NCBI GenBank assembly: GCA_944388825.1
Contig: CALXKG010000020.1
Coordinates: forward strand, 1 to 14,533
DNA from: an uncultured Clostridia bacterium
Lineage (GTDB): Bacteria; Bacillota; Clostridia; Oscillospirales; Ruminococcaceae
Direction: 5' to 3'
Length of the DNA stretch: 14,533 bases
Part shown: in pieces, positions 6,641 to 13,626 of the stretch
Position numbering within the stretch: position 1 is the first letter of the stretch
Layout: each line of letters opens with the position of its first letter
Program-made: the position numbers and the translations under genes
The notes under the pieces: generated by a model
Databases searched by the model: none
Told to the model about the DNA's origin: nothing
The model's input: the letters and a program-made list of their open reading frames with translations, nothing else

Positions 6641-7413
6641 ACCATTTCCAGCGGATTTTGGGCTATATGCGCAAGGCCGTCCAGGAGTTTGACCTGATAC
6701 ACGACGGCGACCGGATCGCGGTCGGGGTGTCGGGCGGGAAGGACTCGGTCGTGCTGCTTACGGGGCTTGCGGCGCTGCGCCGGTTTATCGGCATCGACTA
6801 TTCGCTCGTCGCCATCACCCTCGACCCCCGCTTTGGCGGGATAGACGGGGACTACCGTGCGGTGGCTGCCCTCTGTGAAGAGCTGGGGGTCGAATACCAC
6901 GTCCTCCCGACCGACATCGGCCAGATCGTCTTTGACGTGCGGCAGGAGCCGAACCCCTGTTCCCTCTGCGCCCGGATGCGCCGGGGAGCGCTGCACGACG
7001 CGGCGAAACAGTACGGCTGCAACGTCCTCGCCCTCGGCCACCACTTTGACGACGTGGTCGAGACCTTCCTGATGAACCTGTTTAACGAGGGACGGGTCGG
7101 CTGCTTTGCGCCGAAAACCTGGCTTTCCCGCAGGGAACTGTGGATGATCCGCCCGATGGTCTTCGCCCCGGAGGCGGAGGTCCGGCGGGCGGCCGGGCAG
7201 CGCGCCCTGCCGGTCGTGAAGAGCAAATGCCCGGCCGACGGCCACACCGCCAGGGAGGACGCGAAAGCCTTCCTGGCGGCCAAGGAGAAGGAGAGCCCCG
7301 GGTTTAAGCTGCGGCTGTTCGGGGCGCTCCGGCGGAGCGGCTTCGACGGCTGGGGTTATCCGGATGAAACCGGGCGGGTACGGCCAAAGGACGGCACGCC
7401 GGAGGAACTGTAA
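6637..7413 (+). CDS. TtcA-like PP-loop ATPase, probable tRNA 2-thiolation enzyme
   Basis: A 258-residue protein of the TtcA/TtuA PP-loop family, which adenylates a tRNA base and replaces oxygen with sulfur using an iron-sulfur cluster. The PP-loop SGGKDS is at residues 32-37. Three cysteines stand where TtcA holds its cluster: C108 and C111 in NPCSLCARMRRG, and C198 in SKCPADGHT. The motif ALGHHFDDVVET (132-143) is also characteristic. At 258 residues it is shorter than the roughly 310 of E. coli TtcA. Which base it modifies, or whether it acts on tRNA at all, is not settled by sequence. Its ATG overlaps the stop of the nucleotidyltransferase (ATGA) and has no good ribosome binding site, so translation probably depends on coupling. 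Confidence 0.87.
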   Translation: MNHFQRILGYMRKAVQEFDLIHDGDRIAVGVSGGKDSVVLLTGLAALRRFIGIDYSLVAITLDPRFGGIDGDYRAVAALCEELGVEYHVLPTDIGQIVFDVRQEPNPCSLCARMRRGALHDAAKQYGCNVLALGHHFDDVVETFLMNLFNEGRVGCFAPKTWLSRRELWMIRPMVFAPEAEVRRAAGQRALPVVKSKCPADGHTAREDAKAFLAAKEKESPGFKLRLFGALRRSGFDGWGYPDETGRVRPKDGTPEEL

Positions 7414-7433
7414 ACCTGTAAAGGGGGATCTTT

Positions 7434-7610
7434 ATGAAAAAACTGTATGACGCGGAGCGCCGGTTCGCGCTCGAGACCCGTTCGTTTATCACGATGTTTC
7501 TGGGGATCGTGACCCTGCTGTCGGCGGCCGCCTACCTGATCTACCGCTACCGGAGCGAAAAGGCCTACCGGGAAAAATGGGCGGATTACGACGAGTGCGG
7601 GGTCATGTAA
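7434..7610 (+). CDS. 58-residue single-pass membrane protein, function unknown
   Basis: A small gene of 59 codons with a strong ribosome binding site (AAAGGGGG, 6 bases before ATG). It encodes a short charged N-terminus (MKKLYDAERRFALETRS), one hydrophobic segment at about residues 18-37 (FITMFLGIVTLLSAAAYLIY), then a highly charged tail (RYRSEKAYREKWADYDECGVM). No family is recognised. Codon use is the GC-rich pattern of its neighbours, which supports it being real. It is placed 20 bases after the TtcA-like gene and 55 bases before the surface protein gene, all on one strand. The charge pattern suggests a short outside segment or an N-in orientation followed by a basic cytoplasmic tail; the orientation is not certain. 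Confidence 0.72.
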   Translation: MKKLYDAERRFALETRSFITMFLGIVTLLSAAAYLIYRYRSEKAYREKWADYDECGVM

Positions 7611-7665
7611 AGCGCCCCGCTTGAGAGTGAGAAAGGCTGAAATATTTTTCGGGAGGAAAAATGAT

Positions 7666-9573
7666 ATGAAAAAAGGTATGAAGCGGACGCTCTTGGCGTT
7701 CACGGTCATGGCGATGCTGGCGTCTGCGGCGGCAGTACCGGCGATGGCTATTGACCCCACCGGGGGGGGCTCGGTAAAGATCCTTTCTGACGGTGAAGAC
7801 GGAACCGCAAAAGCGGGAAATGTCGCGTCTGTGAATGGGAAAGAATATGCTACATTTGATGCTGCTTTCACGGAGGCTAAGAATGCAACTGGGCCTGTTA
7901 CGATTGAACTTTTGAGCGATGCAGAGGTGTCTTCCGCTCTTAGTGTATCCGGCTCTAAAAACATCACGATTGATTTGGGTGGGTATACACTTACCAATAA
8001 CAGTAGGCAGATATCTAATATTAATGACGGCGCCGCTTTAACGCTGGTTAATGGTAGTGTGATATACAATGGTTTAGGCCATGTTACTTATCAGGCTATG
8101 CTAGTCTATGCTGGTTCCAGTCTTACGTTGCAGAAAGTAACCTTTTCTACTGATTGTAGTGGATTGCAGGCACGTGGTAAGGCTGCGTCTTTGAATGTGA
8201 TCGATTCTTCTGTTACTGCCGGTGGTTATGCTGTTGCTACCAATGCGGGCAGCGCCCAGAATCATGGTGTTGTCATGAATCTAAGCGGTTCAACGTTTAC
8301 GGTCACGCATCCAGGCGGTTGTGCTGTACTGATCAACATTCCCGGTACCTTGAATGTGGATAACTGTGAAATTCATGGAACCCGGCAGGGCGTTGTTGTG
8401 CGTTCTGGTACTGCGCGGATTACCGACAGTGTCATTACCTGTTCGGGGGCCGATCAAGATGAGGGTGAATATTTAAATGGGGATTGGGCATCTGGTACCG
8501 GTCTTCCTATGGGAGCGTTGATTGTCGGCAACCGTACTACAAATATCACTGCCTATAAAGGCGCAGATTGCACGGTTATCAATTCGACTATCAATTATAC
8601 GGGAGAGAATATCTATGGCCATGGCGTCTATGTTTATGGCAATGGCACGGCGGCTGGAGAAACCCATTATGCTAACCTGACAATGACAGATACAGATGTT
8701 TCCGGCAACGTCTCCTCAAACAACGAATCGACCACTGATCTGAATGGCGTAACCATCCACGGAAACTTCACCTCTGACGCCAAAGCGAAGGTTAACATGG
8801 ACGGCGGCACAAACGTCACCGGCACGACCTCCGGCGCCAACATCACCAAGACCTACACCGTCTCCTTTGAAGGAATCGGGGAACAGGAATATGCGCCGAA
8901 CGCGACCTTCCGTATCCCCGAAGCCCCCGCCATCTCCGGCGCATCCGGCTTCCTCGGCTGGAGCGACGGGAAGAAGGTTTATCTCCCGGGCGAGAGCTAC
9001 ACCGTAACCGGCAACGTCACCTTCAAAGCCCTCTTTGAAACCGCCCCCGAGGAGGAACCCTACATCCCCTCCACCCCGATTTCCGACGGCATCCACGAAT
9101 ATTCGCTGGGCAAGATGCTCTACATCGACGGCAAGCGGGTCAAGGGCCTCTACGAATACGAAGGCGCGACCTACTACTTTAACGAACAGGGCTTTATGCA
9201 GGCGGAAACCTGGGTGCAGCTGGAAGACGGCTGGTACTATTTCGCCGAAGACGGCAAAATGAAAACCGGCTGGCTCAAGCTCGGCAGCACCTGGTACTAC
9301 CTCGACCCCGATACCGGCCGGATGTACGATAACGGCCTCGCCACCATCGGCAAATATACCTACTACTTCTACGACTGGGGCGGCATGGCGAACGACTGGT
9401 GGTATGAAGCGGAAGACGGCTGGTACTTCTTCGGCGGCGACGGCGCGATGAAGGCGGCCTGTTGGCTCCAGTGGAAAGGCGCGTGGTATTACCTCACCGA
9501 GACCGGCAGGATGGCGGTCAACGCCGATATCGGCGGCTACTATGTAAACGCCGACGGCGTCTGGGTCCCGTAA
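7666..9573 (+). CDS. Secreted beta-helix protein with C-terminal cell-wall-binding repeats
   Basis: A 635-residue exported protein. Residues 1-28 are a signal peptide (MKKGMKRTLL..., cleavage expected after AMA). About 45-390 is rich in short Val/Ile/Asn/Ser/Thr repeats (ITIDLGGYTLTNNS, LTLVNGSVIYNG, LNVIDSSVTAGG, LNVDNCEIHGT), typical of a right-handed parallel beta-helix. About 396-459 resembles an InlB B / Listeria-Bacteroides repeat (YTVSFEG...FLGWSDGKKVYLPGESYTV...VTFKALFE). From about 471 to the end are choline/glucan-binding type repeats (GWYYFAEDGKMKTGWLKLGSTWYYLD), which attach proteins non-covalently to the wall. ATG 7666 is chosen for GGGAGG 9 bases upstream and the signal peptide. 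The stretch of about 7830-8700 is much lower in GC than the rest. Possible roles are adhesion or glycan binding; no catalytic residues can be assigned. Confidence 0.88.
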   Translation: MKKGMKRTLLAFTVMAMLASAAAVPAMAIDPTGGGSVKILSDGEDGTAKAGNVASVNGKEYATFDAAFTEAKNATGPVTIELLSDAEVSSALSVSGSKNITIDLGGYTLTNNSRQISNINDGAALTLVNGSVIYNGLGHVTYQAMLVYAGSSLTLQKVTFSTDCSGLQARGKAASLNVIDSSVTAGGYAVATNAGSAQNHGVVMNLSGSTFTVTHPGGCAVLINIPGTLNVDNCEIHGTRQGVVVRSGTARITDSVITCSGADQDEGEYLNGDWASGTGLPMGALIVGNRTTNITAYKGADCTVINSTINYTGENIYGHGVYVYGNGTAAGETHYANLTMTDTDVSGNVSSNNESTTDLNGVTIHGNFTSDAKAKVNMDGGTNVTGTTSGANITKTYTVSFEGIGEQEYAPNATFRIPEAPAISGASGFLGWSDGKKVYLPGESYTVTGNVTFKALFETAPEEEPYIPSTPISDGIHEYSLGKMLYIDGKRVKGLYEYEGATYYFNEQGFMQAETWVQLEDGWYYFAEDGKMKTGWLKLGSTWYYLDPDTGRMYDNGLATIGKYTYYFYDWGGMANDWWYEAEDGWYFFGGDGAMKAACWLQWKGAWYYLTETGRMAVNADIGGYYVNADGVWVP

Positions 9574-9595
9574 ACCCCGTTTATAGGCAAAACAA

Positions 9596-9625
9596 AACGG
9601 CTCTCCAGCAGGAGGGCCGTTTTTG
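9596..9625. terminator. Bidirectional rho-independent terminator
   Basis: AACGGCTCTCC and GGAGGGCCGTT form an 11-bp stem (one G-T pair) with an AGCA loop. The plus strand continues with T5 and the minus strand with TTTTGTTTT. It lies between the convergent surface protein gene and the DUF4870-like gene and can serve both. Confidence 0.9.
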
Positions 9626-9631
9626 ATCGTT

Positions 9632-9928
9632 TTAGTGGATCAGCGTCAGGATGCTGAGCACCGGCAGCGGCCGGTCGTCTTCCCGGGCGGCGCTCAAAAT
9701 CCCAAGTATCGCCAGCACCAGGCAGAGGACATACAGGATCCCCCCGGCGATATCCAAAATCGGGATATGGGCCAGGATGCTGGCCACTGTCCAGAGGATA
9801 AACAGGTTCAGACCCTGGTTGATATGCCGTTTGACGACCGGGTCGTCCTGCGCCGCGACCAGGGCCACCAGCCAGAGCACCCATATATAGCATAGAATTG
9901 AGTAAAGTTTCCGATTGGAAGAAACCAC
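9632..9928 (-). CDS. Small integral membrane protein, DUF4870-like
   Basis: A 98-residue hydrophobic protein with about three membrane segments: residues 8-25 (LYSILCYIWVLWLVALVA), 42-58 (LNLFILWTVASILAHIP) and 61-79 (DIAGGILYVLCLVLAILGI). The loop DPVVKRHINQGLNLFI matches the 'F/H...QGL/QAL' motif before the second segment of DUF4870/Tic20-like small membrane proteins, for which no firm function is known. The GTG at 9928 is chosen because it is in frame and has AAGGAA about 10 bases upstream. The overlapping ATG at 9938 leads into another frame. It is a single-gene transcript with promoter 9966-9994 and terminator 9596-9625. Confidence 0.78.
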   Translation of the reverse strand: MVSSNRKLYSILCYIWVLWLVALVAAQDDPVVKRHINQGLNLFILWTVASILAHIPILDIAGGILYVLCLVLAILGILSAAREDDRPLPVLSILTLIH

Positions 9929-9965
9929 TGTTGACCATTCCTTTCCGTCATAGCTTCATATCCTT

Positions 9966-9994
9966 ATCATACCATGAACCGGCGGATTTGGCAA
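9966..9994 (-). promoter_or_regulatory. Sigma-A type promoter of the DUF4870-like gene
   Basis: On the minus strand TTGCCA (-35, 9994-9989) and TATGAT (-10, 9971-9966) are separated by 17 bases, with five of six consensus bases in each box. It is 38 bases upstream of the GTG start. Confidence 0.8.
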
Positions 9995-10042
9995 GGTAAA
10001 AGCCCTTAATTTTTGTTTAAATCCGGTATGGTGCCTGCCCGC

Positions 10043-10084
10043 GCCGGAATTTTATAATTCTTCCAAAATTCCGGCTCTTTTTTT
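10043..10084 (+). terminator. Plus-strand terminator with no plus-strand gene before it
   Basis: GCCGGAATTTT and AAAATTCCGGC form a perfect 11-bp stem with an 11-base loop, followed by TCT7. The orientation is plus. The nearest plus-strand gene ends at 9573 and has its own terminator. The DUF4870-like gene upstream points the other way. It may insulate the pfl riboswitch from read-through or end an unannotated transcript. Confidence 0.82.
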
Positions 10085-10108
10085 CCAAAAGATAGTCCTT
10101 CCGTCCCC

Positions 10109-10137
10109 TTGACAGAAGGGACGCCGTATGGTATCCT
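10109..10137 (+). promoter_or_regulatory. Promoter of the pfl locus
   Basis: A perfect TTGACA (10109-10114), a 17-base spacer and TATCCT (10132-10137). Transcription would start near 10144, just before the riboswitch P1 stem. With the riboswitch, the terminator at 10043-10084 and the divergent promoter, this explains the 362-base gap 9929-10290. Confidence 0.85.
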
Positions 10138-10147
10138 ATATCTAGTG

Positions 10148-10243
10148 GATCATATGACTGACGGACAGTGGAGTACACCACAGGGAGTATGATCGTCGTT
10201 TGCCGGCCGTCTGGGCAAGTTTGCCCGGATCGTCGGCTTTTTT
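10148..10243 (+). ncRNA. ZTP/ZMP riboswitch (pfl motif) with expression-platform terminator
   Basis: The layout and conserved blocks match the pfl motif. P1 is GATCATA/TATGATC (10148-10154 with 10188-10194). Inside it are GACTGACGG and a GTGG/CCAC hairpin (10168-10181), then AGGGAGTATG, where the class has a conserved GGGAG before the P1 return. After a short linker comes GCCGTCTGGGCA (about 10206-10217), the class's CCGCCUGGGCA block. That block pairs with TGCCCGGA and flanking bases (10222-10237) to make a long terminator hairpin followed by T6. Binding of ZMP/ZTP to the aptamer would hold the block and prevent the terminator, turning transcription on. The target is pflA and probably pflB, the genes after which the motif was named. 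Confidence 0.92.
10202..10243 (+). terminator. Riboswitch-controlled terminator upstream of pflA
   Basis: GTCTGGGCA pairs with TGCCCGGAT around an AGTT loop, extended by GCCG/CGGC, followed by T6. Its 5' arm is the conserved 3' block of the ZTP aptamer, so folding of aptamer and terminator are mutually exclusive. The pflA start lies 48 bases downstream. Confidence 0.85.
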
Positions 10244-10290
10244 CATCTCCGGGCGGCTTTTCACCTTCTTTTTCCCGAAGGGGGGATAAC

Positions 10291-11013
10291 GTGAACGGAT
10301 TTATCCATTCGATCGAGTCGATGGGGCTGGTGGACGGCCCCGGCATCCGGACGGTGGTCTTCCTCTCCGGCTGCAAGCTCCGCTGCCGCTTCTGCCACAA
10401 CCCGGATACCTGGGCGGCGGGGCAGGGGGAGGAGACGTCCCCGGAGCAGCTCCTCCAAAAGCTCCTGCGCTTCCAGACCTATTACCGCGCCAGCGGCGGC
10501 GGCGTCACCTTTTCGGGGGGCGAGCCGCTGATGCAGCCGGGGTTTCTGAACGAAACTCTCCGGCTCTGCAAAGAGGCCGGTATCCACACCTGCCTCGATA
10601 CCGCCGGGGTGTCGGACGCGGATGAAGGGACGCTTGCGGGGATCCTCGCGAACACCTCCCTCGTCCTCTTCGACGTCAAGGACTACCGCCCGGACGGGTA
10701 CCAGGCCCTGACCGGCCAGCCGATCGGCGCTTCCGAAGGGTTTATCGCCCTTGCAGAGCGGATGGGCGTGCCCATCTGGGTGCGGCAGGTGGTCGTCCCC
10801 GGGCTGAACGATTCAGACGGGTATATGCAGGGCCTGCGGGAATATGTGGGGAAGATCAGGGGGGTGCAGCGGGTCGAGCTGCTGCCCTACCATCTGCTGG
10901 GCGTCCATAAGTATGCGGCGATGGGGATCCCCTACAGCCTGGAGGGGGTCCCGGCGATGGATGCCGCCCGCTGCCAGGCGATGCAGGAAAAATATTTCCC
11001 TGCGTCGGCCTGA
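10291..11013 (+). CDS. pflA: Pyruvate formate-lyase activating enzyme (radical SAM)
   Basis: A 240-residue radical SAM enzyme that installs the glycyl radical on pyruvate formate-lyase. The cluster motif CxxxCxxC is C28-C32-C35 (SGCKLRCRFCHNPDTW), followed by the SAM-binding TFSGGEPL (73-80). The length is that of standard PflA without an extra ferredoxin domain. The N-terminal FIHSIESMGLVDGPGIRTVVF is also diagnostic. GTG at 10291 is chosen because GAAGGGGGG lies just upstream and the protein then starts exactly like known PflA; in-frame codons further upstream fall inside the riboswitch. The gene is directly controlled by the ZTP riboswitch. It precedes pflB, the reverse of the common pflB-pflA order, with a 163-base gap. 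Confidence 0.97.
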   Translation: MNGFIHSIESMGLVDGPGIRTVVFLSGCKLRCRFCHNPDTWAAGQGEETSPEQLLQKLLRFQTYYRASGGGVTFSGGEPLMQPGFLNETLRLCKEAGIHTCLDTAGVSDADEGTLAGILANTSLVLFDVKDYRPDGYQALTGQPIGASEGFIALAERMGVPIWVRQVVVPGLNDSDGYMQGLREYVGKIRGVQRVELLPYHLLGVHKYAAMGIPYSLEGVPAMDAARCQAMQEKYFPASA

Positions 11014-11070
11014 CAAGCACACGCTTCCCAGTCTCCCTCAAGGAGGGAGACTGTTGAGATCGTGCTTGTC
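11012..11070 (+). repeat. Nested double inverted repeat between pflA and pflB
   Basis: An outer 9-bp perfect pair GACAAGCAC/GTGCTTGTC (11012-11020 with 11062-11070) encloses an inner 11-bp perfect pair CAGTCTCCCTC/GAGGGAGACTG (11029-11039 with 11043-11053) with a 3-base loop. The two stems are separated by unpaired stretches of exactly 8 bases on each side. The outer arm begins in the pflA stop codon. No T-run follows, so it is not a standard terminator. It may be an RNA processing or stability element, or a copy of a dispersed palindromic repeat. Confidence 0.85.
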
Positions 11071-11077
11071 TGATAAG

Positions 11078-11107
11078 TTGTCAAAATCTTAAGCGCTCAG
11101 CTATGAG
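11078..11107 (+). promoter_or_regulatory. Possible separate promoter of pflB
   Basis: TTGTCA (11078-11083) and TATGAG (11102-11107) with an 18-base spacer, 70 bases upstream of the pflB start. The -10 box overlaps a small CAGCT/AGCTG inverted repeat. The match is moderate. If real, pflB could be expressed independently of the ZTP riboswitch. Confidence 0.35.
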
Positions 11108-11176
11108 CTGCATTACCCAAAATACGCTTTGCAAACAGGTTAGCCAACAACCGTTACCGTTGAAAGGATGAACCAA

Positions 11177-13423
11177 ATGGATAAGAAAGAACTGTTTAGC
11201 ACCGCCTGGAAAGGTTTTCACGACGGGCCCTGGGCCGACGGCATCAACGTCCGCAGCTTTATCCAGAGGAACTATACCCTCTACGACGGGGACGATTCCT
11301 TCTTAGCCGGCATCAGCCCGAAGACCCGGGCGGTCTGGGACAAGTGCGAGGCGCTGATCGTCGAGGAGATCAAAAAGGGCATCATCGACGTCGAGACGGA
11401 CATCATCTCCGGCATCGACAACTTCGCCCCCGGCTATATCGACAGGGAGAACGAGGTGATCGTCGGCCTCCAGACCGACGCCCCACTCAAGCGGATCGTC
11501 AACCTTTACGGCGGCCTCCGCTGCGCCCAGCAGAGCCTCAAGCAGTACGGCTTTACCCTCAACCCCGATATCGAGACCAAATTCCACGAATACCGCAAGA
11601 CCCACAACGAAGGGGTCTTTGACGCCTACCCTGAGCGGGTGCGCGCCGCCCGGCACGCGGGGCTTCTGACCGGTCTGCCGGATGCCTACGGCCGCGGCCG
11701 GATCATCGGCGACTACAGAAGGGTCGCCCTCTACGGCGTCGACTACCTCCAGGAGCAGAAGCGGCAAGACCTGCGTGAGCTGGACGGCCCGATGACCGAC
11801 GAGCTGATCCGCCTGCGGGAAGAGGTGAGCGAACAGATCCGGGCGCTGGACAAGATGAAGTCGATGGCGTTAAAATACGGCGTCGATATTTCGAAACCCG
11901 CTGCGAACGCCCAGCAGGCGGTCCAGTACCTCTATATGGCCTACCTCGCCGGCATCAAGGAGAACAACGGCGCCGCCACCTCCCTCGGCCGCACCTCCAC
12001 CTTCCTGGATATCTATATCGAGCGGGACCTGGAAAACGGCACCCTCACCGAAGAAGCGGCCCAGGAGCTGATCGACCAGTTTATCATCAAGCTGCGGCTG
12101 GTCCGCCACCTGCGGACGCCGGAATACAACGAGCTGTTCGGCGGCGACCCCACCTGGGTCACCGAGTCGATCGGCGGCGTCGGCGTAAACGGCAAGCCGC
12201 TGGTCACCAAGAACTCCTTCCGCTACCTCCATACGCTGACCAACCTCGGCACCGCCCCCGAGCCCAACCTGACCGTCCTCTGGAGCGAGAAGCTGCCGGA
12301 AAACTTCAAGCGCTACTGCGCCAAAATGAGCATCGCCACCGACTCGATCCAGTATGAGAACGACGACATCATGCGCCCGGTCTACGGCGACGATTACGCG
12401 ATCGCCTGCTGCGTCTCGGCAATGACGGTCGGCAAGCAGATGCAGTTCTTCGGCGCGCGGGCCAACGTCGCCAAATCCCTCCTGTACGCGATCAACGGCG
12501 GCGTCGACGAATTGAAGGCGACCAAAGTCGTCCCCGGCATCCAGCCGATCACCGACGATGTGCTGGACTATGAGAAGGTGCTGGCCAACTACAAGAAGGT
12601 CCTCTCCTACGTCGCCGGGCTGTATGCCGATGCGATCAACATCATCCACTATATGCATGACAAGTATGCCTATGAGGCCTCTCAGATGGCGCTGCACGAC
12701 ACCCGGGTCGAACGGCTGACCGCTTTCGGCATCGCGGGGCTGTCGGTCGCGGCGGATTCGCTGTCGGCCGTCAAGTACGCGAAGGTGCGGCCGATCCGCA
12801 ACGCCGCCGGCATCGCCGTCGACTTCTCGGTCAAGGGCGATTTCCCGAAGTATGGCAACGACGACGACCGGGTCGACAGCCTGGCGGTCGAGCTGGTGAC
12901 CTACTTCTCCTCCGAACTGAAAAAGCACCCCCTCTACCGGAACGCGAAGCACACCCTCTCGGCCCTGACCATCACCAGTAACGTCATGTACGGCAAAAAG
13001 ACCGGCCCGACCCCCGACGGCCGCAAGGTGGGCGAACCGCTGGCCCCCGGCGCCAACCCGATGCACGGCCGGGACGCAAACGGCGCGCTGGCGTCGCTCA
13101 ATTCGGTCGCGAAGATCCCCTACCGCAGCGTCTGCCAGGACGGGGTCTCCAACACCTTCTCGATCGTCCCGACGGCGCTGGGCAAGGACGAGGCCCAGCG
13201 GGAAAATAACCTGGTCGCCATCCTCGACGGCTACTTCGCCCAGGGGGCCCACCACCTCAATGTCAACGTCTTAAACCGCGAACTGCTGATCGACGCGATG
13301 GACCACCCGGAGAAGTACCCGACCCTGACCATCCGGGTTTCCGGGTACGCGGTCAATTTCAACCGCCTTTCGAGAGAGCAGCAGCTGGAGGTCATCAGCC
13401 GCACCTTCCACGAGAGTATGTAA
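11177..13423 (+). CDS. pflB: Formate C-acetyltransferase (pyruvate formate-lyase)
   Basis: A 748-residue glycyl radical enzyme that converts pyruvate and CoA to acetyl-CoA and formate under anaerobic conditions. The catalytic pair C411-C412 lies in YAIACCVSAMTVG and the radical glycine G723 in TIRVSGYAVNF near the C-terminus, 26 residues from the end. The N-terminus (ELFSTAWKGFHDGPWADGINVRSFIQRNYTLYDGDDSFL) is that of true PFL rather than a glycerol dehydratase or choline lyase. The length is near the 760 of E. coli PflB. ATG 11177 is preferred because AAAGGA stands 8 bases upstream; the ATG at 11168 overlaps that site. It is transcribed from the riboswitch-controlled pfl promoter, a local promoter, or both, and ends at a strong terminator. 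Its partner activase is the preceding gene. Confidence 0.98.
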   Translation: MDKKELFSTAWKGFHDGPWADGINVRSFIQRNYTLYDGDDSFLAGISPKTRAVWDKCEALIVEEIKKGIIDVETDIISGIDNFAPGYIDRENEVIVGLQTDAPLKRIVNLYGGLRCAQQSLKQYGFTLNPDIETKFHEYRKTHNEGVFDAYPERVRAARHAGLLTGLPDAYGRGRIIGDYRRVALYGVDYLQEQKRQDLRELDGPMTDELIRLREEVSEQIRALDKMKSMALKYGVDISKPAANAQQAVQYLYMAYLAGIKENNGAATSLGRTSTFLDIYIERDLENGTLTEEAAQELIDQFIIKLRLVRHLRTPEYNELFGGDPTWVTESIGGVGVNGKPLVTKNSFRYLHTLTNLGTAPEPNLTVLWSEKLPENFKRYCAKMSIATDSIQYENDDIMRPVYGDDYAIACCVSAMTVGKQMQFFGARANVAKSLLYAINGGVDELKATKVVPGIQPITDDVLDYEKVLANYKKVLSYVAGLYADAINIIHYMHDKYAYEASQMALHDTRVERLTAFGIAGLSVAADSLSAVKYAKVRPIRNAAGIAVDFSVKGDFPKYGNDDDRVDSLAVELVTYFSSELKKHPLYRNAKHTLSALTITSNVMYGKKTGPTPDGRKVGEPLAPGANPMHGRDANGALASLNSVAKIPYRSVCQDGVSNTFSIVPTALGKDEAQRENNLVAILDGYFAQGAHHLNVNVLNRELLIDAMDHPEKYPTLTIRVSGYAVNFNRLSREQQLEVISRTFHESM

Positions 13424-13450
13424 GGATATGAGCCCGCCTGACAGGGCGTG

Positions 13451-13499
13451 AAAAAACCTCCCCGGAAAAGCCTGCGGAAGGCTTTCCGGGGAGGTTTTT
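13451..13499. terminator. Strong terminator after pflB, usable from both strands
   Basis: A stem of about 21 bp (AAAAACCTCCCCGGAAA...GCCT with AGGC...TTTCCGGGGAGGTTTTT, one bulged A, 5-base loop), with T5 on the plus strand and T6 on the minus strand. It ends pflB and can also end the mazEF-type operon arriving from the other side. Confidence 0.92.
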
Positions 13500-13626
13500 G
13501 TCTATGGAGCGTGCGGATGAAGAGGTTGCCAGCTCCCGCGGGAAAGGTTCCGCAAGCGCATAATTTTCTTCGATCATCCGGTCGATATCGCCGTCCGGGG
13601 AGATGCAGAAAATGATGACCTCCCTT
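13500..13626 (-). other. Possible gene remnant downstream of the toxin gene
   Basis: Directly after the toxin stop the minus strand has AAGGGAGG, then an open frame reading VIIFCISPDGDIDRMIEENYALAEPFPRELATSSS with GC-ending codons like the host genes, unlike the AT-richer toxin gene. No usual start codon follows the ribosome binding site; the first in-frame ATG is at about 13578. The frame continues through the terminator and into the antisense of pflB, so its end is not a natural one. It may be the leftover of a gene broken by the toxin-antitoxin insertion, or chance. I do not recognise the peptide. Confidence 0.25.

Noticed and set aside
7621..7648. Promoter TTGAGA-N16-TATTTT directly before the surface protein gene
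   Set aside because: The predicted start would fall inside the gene's own ribosome binding site, and the -10 match is weak.
11870..13255. 461-residue minus-strand open frame opposite pflB
   Set aside because: It is the antisense of a highly conserved enzyme in GC-rich DNA. The composition (Val/Asp/Gly/Arg-rich, no motif) is typical of a shadow frame.
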